Shown: positions 28,641-39,086 of the stretch, piece after piece | Numbering within the stretch: position 1 is the first letter of the stretch | Layout of the letters: every line of letters begins with the position of its first letter | Origin: Balaenoptera acutorostrata | Lineage: Eukaryota > Chordata > Mammalia > Artiodactyla > Balaenopteridae | Direction of reading: 5' to 3' | Assembly (NCBI RefSeq): GCF_949987535.1 | Contig: NC_080082.1 | Coordinates: 31,470,011 to 31,534,010, forward strand | DNA: 64,000 nt | Made by a program: the position numbers and the translations under genes | The notes under the pieces: generated by a model | Seen by the model: only the letters and a program-made list of their open reading frames with translations | Told to the model about the DNA's origin: nothing | Databases searched by the model: none

Positions 28641-31600
28641 TTTTTCTTTCTTAAAAATTACAGTTCTTCTTATTTGTATTGTTTTCATGTATTTGTAATG
28701 GTAATATGGGATCCAGGAATGTGTGTATGTAAAGAAGAGACAGATACATGAAATTTACACTTTGAAAACTTAGCTTATGACATAGAAAGAAAATATTAAA
28801 AATATGCCTCAAATTCTGATATGCTTAGTTAGACCTGAAAGGAGTATCTTTTTATCATTTTTTAAATTTACATCAAGCTTGTACAATGCTAGGGTGTATC
28901 TGGATAACCAGATCCTCGAAAAGCAGCTCAGAAAGTTAATTTTCTAGCTTTTACTCAATCTCACTGAAGGATTTAATTGATATTTTTAATGGAGCTGTGA
29001 ATCAATGCTGCAAAGGAATTGTCTCTAGAGGTCTAGGATATAATGCATTTCATTTTTTAATTTACCTTTTTATTTGTCATTTTCTTCAAAGGATTTTTAT
29101 AGGCTGTGGGTTTTCACTGTTTGCAAACAGGCTATGTTCCTTCTTAAGCATATGTAAAGTATTCAGGGAGATAAGTAATTTATTAAAATCTACCTAATTT
29201 GCCGTGATATATTAAATCTCTGCTTCAGTGATCACAGACCATTTCATTTAGAGAATTAGGCATTCCCTCTTTGTGTGATTAAAGCTCTGGAAAATGAGTT
29301 CTTTGCTCCTATTTGTGAACATTCAAAGCCTGCTAATGGCAAGAAGATGGAATAGATTATGAGACAATTCATTACAGTTCAACAGAAAAAAAAAAAAAGC
29401 AGCTATAATGCAAAAATGCAAGTATGAATATCTGCATATAGTTTGAACCATCTGTGCTCTAATGGCTTCAATAATGACTCTCGTCTTTAGGAGGCTTTGA
29501 AATGACATCCGTACAATATTAATTTGTTGATGTACATTGTGGAACCAGTAGAGTATGATCTGACCACAGAAATCTATAAATTCTGTCTCTACCATTGGGC
29601 CTCCCTGTCTGGGGCCTGCCATCTCCAAGAAGAATCTTGCTCTCATCAAACTCTGCAAATCTTCATAACAACTCATTCCTCTGGAACCTTCTAGAGACCA
29701 CAAACATCTGCAGACTAAACCTCTCCAATCCTAGTAAACAGCCACATGTTTGTTGTCACTTCAGCTGGCTCTGAGCTCATCTTTTTGGCCTCTCTTTCTA
29801 GCTTTCTTTGGCTTTAAGCAGTTACAGTGTCATTAAGGCCCGTAATATTCCCTGCAGTAATTTAAAACAGCTGGATTATACCCTGGGATTAACTGAGTGG
29901 TTTTTGAGACATTTATTGTGGTATTCTCCCAGGAGGTTTGTATTATTGTTTTAAAACATTACATCCCAAACTAAATACCCTTTCAGCAGGGAGAAGACCA
30001 GATTGTGCTGACTTCTTATGATCTTTAAGTGGAAAGGGGAAGTTTTTATTATAAATCTTCTGAGATCTAGTCAACTGTATAGCATGTATACCTCAGCTAA
30101 CGTTAGAGAATTAGCCATGTTTCTGTCACTTTCATGTGTACCGTAACAGATTATTTAAGATTCCTTTTCTAGTTTTAGAATACTCGGCCTCAAACTACAT
30201 GAATTTTCACAAAACTCATTTTCATAAGTAGTTGAATAGCTGCTGACACGTTTTGAAGTGGATAAGTGGTCTTGGATGCTTCAAATGGTTTTCATAATCT
30301 GCCCGAGAATAGTTTTCTGTTTTGTCTTGTGTTGACCAGAGTTCACTGAAAAGTTCCCCACCTTTTAGGACCAAGAGCAACGGTTTTCTCTTGGTGAGCT
30401 AAGCCTGATCCATTAAGTATGGCTTGGCGCTGGACAGGGGGCCTGGCCAGACAAATAACACCGGTTTAAGGTAAGGCTTGTACGAACTTACAGCTCTTGG
30501 TGTAAACGTACACAGTACACTCAGCACTTTTGGGGGCTGAAATGCTTTTAGTTTGGAAATATAAATAGAGATGTGATGTGGTATGTGGGAGAGTATATTT
30601 TACATGTTTTTTTGCCTACTGTAGTAGAAATGTCAAATTCCTAGCCACTGTCATGAGAAGCAGTTGACAAAAATAAGTTTTATGGTTTACAGTGTGGTTT
30701 ACATAGAGAACATTTCTCTTCACTCTCAGTTTCAACATGTTTTCTAAATTATCATGGTTTATTGCCGTTTAACTTAAATTAGTTTTTTTTAAGAATAAAT
30801 AGAGAATATATTTAATCAAATAAAGAACAGCCACGTTGAAATTCTGCTGCTCCTGCCATTCAGTCGTTACCACAAAACACAAATAATTTCTGTGTATTAT
30901 GAAGTGTGGGCTGGGAGCGTTCATGTGACTGGGGAGGCTCTGCGTGCACCCGCGCTCCCACAGCAAAACATAAGTTGTTTTAGTAATCTGACATCAAGAG
31001 CTGTGACAATGAAAACCACTTCTTACACATGTTCTAACAAGAATCCGATTAACATTCCGGTGGATATGGAAAATAACTTTTTTTCAGTCAAACTGGCACT
31101 ATTGCTGAATTTAGAATGATTTCCTTATGCTCTAGATAGCAAAATGTGAATCACGTCTGTGAACAAATAATACGAGAATAAAATGTCATTTTTGGGTAGT
31201 ACAGAACAACCAAGGGAGAGCTTTGGGGATATAAAATTATTGAGTGATTGACAATACCAGGGTGATCATTCATCCCCAACTATGAGAGTACATTTTAATA
31301 AGTCACTCATGCCTGAAGGCCTCTGACTACCTTAACAAAGAAAAACTAAATCCATGATTTATTATAGTTTGGGCAACATGCCTAATTAGATCCATGAATG
31401 GGAGCAAATGCAGCTTTACCTCCCCTTTGTTCAGAACAAAAACAACCTGCAGGTCAACCAGAAAGCTAAAAAGTATCAAAGCTATGGAAACAAGTGTTTT
31501 AAAAACTGAAAATACAGAATTAGAAAACATCTCCTCATCCTAATCTCTTTTATCTTGCAAGATAGAATCTTCACTTCTATTTCAAAGGAAAGTACCACCA

Positions 31601-31915
31601 GTGGACTGCACCTTACAGTCTGACCTGCTGGGAAATTGGGCCCGTGTTCCTGATGTCATCACACCTTTTGTTCTTGCCCTTTCGTTTTCCATATACCATT
31701 GATTAATATGTTTAAACCATGTTTCTCCTTCAGTTTTTCTGAAGTAAAATCTGGGTCCCTCAGACTTAGAACATGACCTCTTTTCTATGGTAGATACCTT
31801 TGGGCTTTTCCTCTGCTTTTTGCCCTCTCTCACTCTTTATTGAGATTCACCTTTCTCATCCTCGTAGCAGCATCACCTCTATGTTCATTGAACATCATCA
31901 GTTTTCTTTTTAAAT
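28641..31915. other. Repeat-free block after RPGRIP1L stop
   Basis: About 3.3 kb beyond the minimum UTR with no SINE, L1 or DNA transposon recognised. AATAAA at 30794-30799, 30819-30824 and 31177-31182 could serve a longer 3'UTR. The part near 29220-29720 has a conserved-looking composition. The small open frames match nothing I recognise. Either a long UTR or constrained regulatory DNA would explain the lack of insertions. Confidence 0.4.
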
Positions 31916-31929
31916 CAAATGTACATCTT

Positions 31930-32222
31930 TTTTTTTTTTTTTTTTTTTGGCTGTGTTTTTTTTTGGGGGGGTCTTCGTTTCTGTGCGAGGGCTTTCTCTA
32001 GTTGCGGCGAGCGGGGGCCACTCTTCATCGCGGTGCGCGGGCCTTTCACTGTCGCGGCCTCTCTTGTTGTGGGGCACAGGCTCCAGACGCGCAGGCTCAG
32101 TAGTTGTGGCTCACGGGCCTAGCTGCTCCGTGGCATGTGGGATCCTCCCAGACCAGGGCTCGAACCCGTGTCCCCTGCATTGGCAGGCAGATTCTCAACC
32201 ACTGCGCCACCAGGGAAGCCCC
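31930..32222 (-). mobile_element. Young CHR-type SINE
   Basis: T tract, GGCTGTG, a T/G-rich expansion, then TCTTCGTTTCTGTGCGAGGG and head CGCCACCAGGGAAGCC. A perfect 14-bp duplication CAAATGTACATCTT flanks it (31916-31929 and 32223-32236). The 128-codon open frame through it is SINE sequence. Confidence 0.94.
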
Positions 32223-32417
32223 CAAATGTACATCTTGATCTTTATATTTCTGTCATCTATTCTCTTCACACCTATATTCAGCTGCAACATCTCCTCCCAC
32301 CTGTCTATCCCCCTACTCATTTTTAGTTATTAGTAAAGCACATTTTTTTCCTTCCTCTTTTCTTGGTGCTATAACCACTTCTTTAGATACCAGCATCTAT
32401 GACAATTTCCCAAATTT

Positions 32418-32439
32418 GGAAGGTCATCTGTGACCTTCC
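32418..32439. promoter_or_regulatory. Inverted AGGTCA repeat, 4-nt spacer (possible nuclear-receptor site)
   Basis: GGAAGGTCA-TCTG-TGACCTTCC: perfect 9-bp arms holding two AGGTCA half-sites at 32421-32426 and 32431-32436. The classic oestrogen-receptor spacing is 3, so this would be an IR4. Chance occurrence cannot be excluded. Confidence 0.35.
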
Positions 32440-32689
32440 CAAAATGTTCCTTTGTGTTAAGACTTCCCTTAACTTAACATGACAGGGGCACTCTTAGTCA
32501 GCCATCATGAAACTAAGGAAACAAACAGCAAGCTAATTTTTGTGTCTTTGCTTCTTTTGTACCTTTTTACAGTGAAGTAACAGAGGCTGTAACTCAGAAA
32601 GCTCTCAGGAATCACTGGTAAGGAGCTGAAGCATAAGGAGTTTTTAAGAAATTTTAAGGAAATGTGTCATTAAAATCAGGCTGTATTTT

Positions 32690-33330
32690 CTGTAAATGTG
32701 TTTTGTCGCAGTTTACACGGCCTCGTTAACAATAGGGAAAATAGGAGAAATTTTGGAAGAAGACTTAAGAGACTACAATACAACCTAGAGGTTGGGGAGA
32801 CTTTTCTAACCAAGAGAGGGAAGACAAGCTATAAAACAAGACATAGATATATTAAATATGTAAACACTAAGGTAGGGTGACAGTTTTAATATCAGACAAA
32901 ATCGAATCCAAGGTGGAAAACAAGGGACAAAGGAAGATTTTATACTGGTAAAGGGAGCAACAGGTCAAAGATGTAGTGAACTTGAGTAAATGTATCTCAC
33001 AGTATTGCCCCAAAATTCATGAAGCAACAACTGACAGAACTATAGTGACTACATGTTTTTGAATAGTTTAATTCTCAGAGAGTGAGAGATTAAAAAATAA
33101 GAAAAAGTCTAGAAGATTTGCTTCGTATGATCACTAAGCTCAAATGGATGTAGAACGCAGGCAGAACATTCAAAGAAAAACTAACCGTGCGCTCAGCCAC
33201 AAAGGAAGCCTCAATTTCCAAAGAATCAAAACCTTATAATTTGTTTCTCTGAGCAAAATGCAATGAAATTAGAAATCGGTAGTAAAAGGCTAGCTAAAAA
33301 ATAATTTTATCTAAAAGTTAAAAATATGTG
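32690..33330 (+). mobile_element. Old L1 ORF2 fragment
   Basis: A diverged ORF2 middle region: ATATCAGACAAAATCGAATC, AGGGACAAAGGAAGATTTTA, CAAAATTCATGAAGCAACAA and GAAATTAGAAATCGGTAGTA. Many frameshifts and stops. Confidence 0.6.
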
Positions 33331-34160
33331 TTATCTTTGTTTGGGATTCTAGTAGGACAAGGAATAACCCACTCTTACATCATAACCAGAAGACAGAAAA
33401 TCCTACAAACTTCACTTTATGTGTAAGTAAGTGGGGAACATAATTAAACATCAGCTCAGAAGCCCACGCCAGAGGGTGAGAAAGGCAAGGGTTACGCGTA
33501 AGAGAGGAGCCTGCGACAAGATTTTAGTGGTGGCAGAACACAGATAATATATCAACTAAGTTTCTCCCAGGAGACGGTCCACCCTGAGTGAGGAAATGCT
33601 GGGGATGGGTCTGTGGCCTGGTGGATCAGAGTGCTGGCTACTGGGGAAGTGAATGGAAGGGGCTTGAAAATGCAGAGGACCAGAGGTAGCAGCCTTGGAA
33701 AGACACCTCTTCTGGAAGAGAAGGAGGCACTTTGGAAGGGGGAAGTCTCCCTTGGAGGCATAGTAGTAAAATAAAGAAGGAACCAGCTGAAACTGTGGGC
33801 CCCAGGGAAAGAAGATAGTATCATTAAATGGTGTCAATATTAATAGAAGGTCATTTATTTTAAAAACTGCACTTCACTGTAACAACAGAAGAGGACAGTC
33901 TTGAGCTAAGAAATCTTATAAGCCACCCAAACCCCTCCCCCACCCATATGATTATCTGCCCTGGCTGGTCCAGGAAAATCCAAAACAACTTTTAATTAAA
34001 AATAGAATCCTGCATCCATATTCCATAAGAGAACAAAAAGAGAACAAAAATGAGAAAACTTTTCAGCAGGATGGAGCCCCAGTAATTGTAAATTTGATAG
34101 TTTGGATCACGCTTCTTGTTAAGAACAACTTGGAAAGCTCATTTTACCTAGGCTATAAGA
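33331..34160. other. Intergenic DNA, partly L1/HAL1 5' region
   Basis: 33400-33830 shows no landmark. From about 33870 the sequence (CCCCAGTAATTGTAAATTTG, AACTTGGAAAGCTCATTTTA) looks like the 5' region of the L1/HAL1-type element that continues to the right of the next SINE. Confidence 0.35.
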
Positions 34161-34175
34161 AATTACAGGAACAAG

Positions 34176-34373
34176 GGGACTTCCCTGGTGGCACAGTGGA
34201 TAAGACTCTGCACTGCCCATGCCAAGGGCCCCGGTTAAATCCCTGGTCAGAGAACTAGATCCCACATGCATGCCACAACTAAGAGTTCACATGCCACAAC
34301 TAAGGAGCCCACCTGCCACAACTAAGACCCGGTGCAACCAAATAAATACATAAATAAACAAATAAATAAATAG
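34176..34373 (+). mobile_element. CHR-type SINE
   Basis: GGGACTTCCCTGGTGGC head, A box GGCACAGTGGATAAG, diverged B box CGGTTAAATCCCTGG, CCACAACTAAG repeats, AAATAAATAC tail. A perfect 15-bp duplication AATTACAGGAACAAG lies at 34161-34175 and 34374-34388. Confidence 0.93.
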
Positions 34374-35201
34374 AATTACAGGAACAAGATCTGGGAAGGT
34401 GAGCCAGTCAGGAAGGCTGATTTTCTCCTAGATGCAACTGCAATCTAAAAGCATGGGTAAGAGGCTAAGAAGCTGAATAGAGCTTCCAACAGACTCACAG
34501 GGCTTTGAAGAATAAAAGTTGTAATTTAGGGTCCACTGAGGACTAGGAGCCCCAGTAAATCCCCCAGGCTCAAATTATTTCTACATTTTTTATGTATAGT
34601 GCTTGGTACACATATAAAATTAACTAGGCACATAAGGAGACAAGACCACATGACTGAAGACTAAGACAGCAGACAAGTGAAACACCCATAAGTAATTCAG
34701 ATAATGGAATCATCATCCAGGAACTTCATCTATGAACTAAGAATTCATTAGGTCAGTATCCAACAGCAAATCAGACACAATTGAAGAGAGGAAACTGTAA
34801 AAAAAAAAAAAAAAAAAACAAGAAAATATCAATTTGGATGCATGGGAAGAAAAATGGAAAATACTGAAGAAAAAAAGAGGGGGCAGTTAATAGACTTGGG
34901 ATTGTGTGGAAAGTTATATAGGCATACCTTGGAGGTACTTGCAAGTTTGATTCCAGACCACCACAATAAAGTGAATATCGCAATAAAGTGAGTCACACAA
35001 ATTTTTTGATTTCCCAGTGCATATAAAATTATGTTTACGGTATACTGTAGTCTATTTAGTGTGCAATAGCATTATGTCTTAAAAAAAAATGTACATACCT
35101 TTTTAAAAAGACCTTATTACTAAAAAATGCTAACTATCATTTGAGCTTTCGGTGAGCCATAATCTTTTTGCAATAGTAACATCAAAAATCACAGATTAGA
35201 G

Positions 35202-35622
35202 GGGCTTCCCTGGTGGCGCAGTGGTTGAGAATCTGCCTGCTAATGCAGGGGACACGGGTTCGAGCCCTGGTCTGGGAAGATCCCACATGCCGCGGAGCAG
35301 CTGGGCCCGTGAGCCACAACTACTGAGCCTGCGCGTCTGGAGCCTGTGCCCCGCAACGGGAGGGGCCGCGATAGTGAGAGGCCCGCGCACCGCGATGAAG
35401 AGCGGTCCCTGCACCGCGATGAAGAGTGGCCCCCACTTGCCGTAACCAGAGAAAGCCCTCGCACGAACCGAAGACCCAACACAGCCAAAAATAAAGAAAT
35501 AAATAAATAAAGTAGCTATAAAATTTAAAAAAAAAAAAAAAAAGAATGACAAGCTATTAAATGTAAGCTAGACTTACGATAATCCCATAAAGACATTTCA
35601 TGCCCAATACTTCAGCAAAGGA

Positions 35623-35648
<26 letters not shown>
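35202..35648 (+). mobile_element. CHR SINE with extra 3' segment inside one duplication
   Basis: SINE head GGGCTTCCCTGGTGGC, A box GGCGCAGTGGTTGAG, B box GGGTTCGAGCCC and a body to about 35526, then an A run (35527-35543). About 80 bp of non-SINE sequence follows (35544-35624), then a second long A run. The duplication AAATCACAGATTAGAG lies before 35202 and again at 35651-35666, outside the extra segment. So SINE, segment and second A-tail arrived together. The body also carries a 24-bp tandem duplication at 35387-35434. Confidence 0.88.
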
Positions 35649-35654
<6 letters not shown>

Positions 35655-35832
35655 CACAGATTAGAGATCATCATAACAAATACAATAATAATGAAAAAGC
35701 TTGAAATGTGAGAATTACCAAAATGTGACACAGACATGAAATGAGAAGATGTTGTTGGGAAGATGGCACCAGTAGACTTGCTCAATATAGGGTTGCCACA
35801 AACCTTCAATTTGTTTAAAAAAAAGAAAAAAC

Positions 35833-35915
35833 CTGATTCACTTTGTTATAAAGCAGATGCTAACACACTATTGTAAGGCAATTATACTTCAATAAAGATG
35901 TTTGGAAAAAAAAAA
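35833..35915 (+). mobile_element. L1 3' tail, about 80 bp
   Basis: CTGATTCACTTTGTTATAAA, GCTAACACACTATTGTAAGG, TTATACTTCAATAAAGATGT and poly-A are the last bases of the same L1 3'UTR seen at 42.9, 48.5 and 52.5 kb. AAAAGAAAAAAC on both sides is the likely duplication. It is inserted in the Tigger element. Confidence 0.8.
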
Positions 35916-36245
35916 AAAGAAAAAACAATATCTGCAAAGCACAGTAAAAAAAAAACTAAGTAGGCCTGTACACATAATTGAAGTCCCATAGAGGAAAAAG
36001 AGAATTAGCATCAATATTCCAACAAATAATAGCTAAGAATTTTCCAGACTACACAGTTACAAGAATGAATTAATCCTGTATACTCAAGCTGGATAAACAA
36101 AGTTACTTGAAGCACGTCATAGAAAAACTGTTGAAAACCAAAGACAAGACAAAATCTTAAAAGTCAGAGACAAAAGACACACTAAGACTGAGAGCCGACT
36201 TCTTAACTGAAAGAGTGGAAGCCATTAGAAAATAGTATGAAATAT

Positions 36246-36600
36246 TTCTTGGGCCCTACCTCATGTTCTCCTTTCCCATCTTTTATTCACAACCAAGGAA
36301 GTTAACTCCCCAGGGGAACTTTTGGCCAATAGGAGTCAGGAGCCAGTGGATAAATACTCCCCCTTTTCATCCTTCTGATGGAAAACCCTGAGGTGCATTC
36401 TATAGGATTCCAGCAAGAATAAGCCCCATCACTCATAGAAGTGAACAACCCGATAATACAACTTTGCATTGGCTTTTCCTTCTGTTTTACTCCTCCCAGA
36501 CCCTCTCTCCTCTCACTGGGATCATTTCCCAAATAAAGTACCTGCATGCAAGCCCTTGTTTCAGACCCTGCTTTGGGGGAACCCAGGCTAAGGGTAGATA
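36246..36600. mobile_element. LTR-like or old repeat insertion with AATAAA
   Basis: It breaks the flanking L1-like sequence. CCCAAATAAAGTACCTGCAT and CAGACCCTGCTTTGGGGGAA resemble a polyadenylation-region word order common to dispersed mammalian repeats. The AATAAA lies near 36532. The right edge is unclear and I do not assign a family. Confidence 0.35.
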
Positions 36601-37556
36601 CCAGAAATGGCCCTAGAAAGTGGAACATCAGGATGGGACTGTGAAACTGGGTCACTCACTGATCAAATGGCAAAAAGGATGACATGATTTATGGTAAATT
36701 GTGATAAACCCTAGCATGTGATAGATTCTTAATGATGGTGGATTAAGATGGTGGGGGAAAAAAGTGAAGCATGGTGATCAGCTATTGATATTTACTTTCT
36801 GAACTTAGTTATATTTCAATTTTTTTAAGTTTAAGAAAAATGTTTCAGTAGATACAAAACTCCAGAAGAAATAAAACCAGGCCTGATGCAAAAGAAAATG
36901 TAATACAGTATTCCAACATGAATTAAATATAATTTAAAAAACAATTGCAGATAGGAAAAAAAACAGATCAGGAATTTAAAAACAAACTAGACAAACAAAC
37001 TTATAAAATGGGAACTGATGTTAGGAAAGAAATTGAAGAAAAAGAAAAAAATTAACCTTGAAATGACTAAATTATAATGTACCTAAGGGAAAATAAATAT
37101 GACTGAAAGTAGACTAAGGATGACAGTGGATAGAAATGAAAGGAGCCAAGAAAATGAAATTAAAGAAATAGGTAGAATCTGTGAGAAAATGATAGCTACA
37201 ATATAGACAGGCAAACATAAGTAAGCTTTCCTGAAATAAAAGAAGACCTGAATCTACATACTGAAAGGGTCCACCATGTATGAAAATTGTTTCAAAACAG
37301 TCAACTCTGAAACATATCCTAACAAAACAAGGAGGCATTAAAGTTAAAGAAAGAATATCCTCTGGTCCTCCAGGCAAAAAAAAAAGTCATTTATAAAGAA
37401 AACAAAATCTGGTTGGCATTAGATTTTGCAAGAGCAAATCACAAAAGCAAGAGTAGTGAAATACTCATCAAAAAACTCAAATGAAGTGTGAACCAAGGAT
37501 TTTTTTAATCCAACTCTGCTATCCTTCAAATATCAAGGCTCTAGAAAACCAATTTT

Positions 37557-38345
37557 TATTATAGTGAAATTTGCATAACATAAAATTATCTATTTTAAAG
37601 TGAACAATTCAGTGGCATTTAATACATTCACAGTGTTGTGCAACCAACACCTCTATAGAGTTTCAAAACGCTTCCATCAATATATAAACCCTGCATACAT
37701 TAAGTATTTTTACCCTATTACCCTCTCCCCAGCCCTTGGCAACCCTTCATCTGCTTTCTGTTTCTATGGATTTACCTATTCTGGGTATTTCATGGAAATG
37801 GAATCATACAATATGTGACCTTTTGTGTCTGGCTTCTTTCACTTAGCATAGTGTTGTTGAGGTTCATCCACATTTTAACATGTATCAGTACTTCATTCCT
37901 TTTTTCAGGCTGAATAATATTCCATTGTGTTAATAACCACTATTTGTCCATTTATCCATTGATGGACATTTGGGTTGTTTCCACCTTTTGGCTAAGTGAG
38001 AATTGCTCCTATGAACATTTTGGTACAAACATTTGTTTGAGTACCTGCTGTCAGCTCTTTGGGGTATAAATCTAGAAGTGCAATTGCTGGGTCATGTGAC
38101 AATTCTACATAATTTCTTGAGGAACTGACAAACTGCTTTTCATAACAACTGAACCATCCTACATTCCCACTAGCAACGTTCAAGCATTCCAATTTCTCCA
38201 CATCCTTGCAACACTTGCAAAGATTTAAAATATTAAATTCTTAATAGTCATTCTTGTGAGGTGTGAGGTGGTATCTCATTATGGTTTTGATTTGTAGTTC
38301 CCTAGTGACTAATGATGTTGTACATCTTTTCATGTGCTTGTTTAT
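37557..38345 (-). mobile_element. L1M-type fragment, inserted in older L1
   Basis: Reverse-orientation L1 3' half: GTGAAATTTGCATAACATAA (3'UTR), GGAATCATACAATATGTGAC, TATTCCATTGTGTTAATAAC, TTGATGGACATTTGGGTTGT and CTCATTATGGTTTTGATTTG. Flanks AGAAAACCAATTTT (about 37543) and AGAAAAAACAATTTT (about 38346) look like a worn duplication. Confidence 0.8.
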
Positions 38346-38802
38346 AGAAAAAACAATTTTAGACAAGGATTCAGGGAGTATTGTACTAATGAGTCCTTCC
38401 TGAGGAATCTACTGGAACACCACCTTTGTCCAACTAAGAGATGAATGAGGAAACTGTTTAAAAGACTGGTGGTAAGCACTGACTGTATTTAACTATAGAT
38501 CTTAGACCAACCACAGGTGGGGACAAGATGGAAGAATAGTATGTAGCAAATAATTATGTGCTCTGACAAAGTAGATATAACACCATTTTTTTAAGAGGGG
38601 AAAAGGGAAAAAGAAATGGGAAAGTAGAATAATTCATTTTGGTTTCACATAGATTATAGGTGAGAGTCAAAGATATCACTTACAGCAGACATATCAGATA
38701 GTTGAAACCTAAATAAAGAAAACACGGGCATTATATAAAGATATTAGTGGAAAGATACTAAAACAAGAACCACAAATCATCTAATCACCAACATTTTTTT
38801 TT

Positions 38803-39086
38803 AAATATTTATTTATTTATTTATGGCTGTGTTGGGTCTTCGTTTCTGTGCGAGGGCTTTCTCTAATTGTGGCAAGTGGGGGCCACTCTTCATCATGGTG
38901 CGCGGGCCTCTCTCTATCACGGCCTCTCTCGTTGTGGAGCACAGGCTCCAGACGCGCAGGCTCAGTAATTGTGGCTCACGGGCCCAGTTGCTCCACGGCA
39001 TGTGGGATCTTCCCAGACCAGGGCTCGAACCCGTGTCCCCTGCATTGGCAGGCAGATTCTCAACCACTGCGCCACCAGGGAAGCCC
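38803..39086 (-). mobile_element. Young CHR-type SINE
   Basis: AAATATTTATTTATTTATTT tail, GGCTGTGTTGGGTCTTCG, head GCGCCACCAGGGAAGCCC. CACCAACATTTTTTT (38786-38800) is repeated at 39087. Open frames on both strands through it are not genes. Confidence 0.93.

Larger units (their letters stand above)
34919..35960. mobile_element. Tigger1-like DNA transposon, internally deleted and interrupted
   Basis: The left end AGGCATACCTTGGAGGTACT is followed by CCACAATAAAGTGAATATCG and CAATAGCATTATGTCTTAAA. The right part has GAGAATTACCAAAATGTGAC, AGACTTGCTCAATATAGGGT and ATCTGCAAAGCACAGTAAAA, and ends TAGGCCTGTA, an inverted relative of the left end. The transposase region is missing. A SINE insertion (35202-35648) and an L1 tail (35833-35915) have split it. 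Confidence 0.75.
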
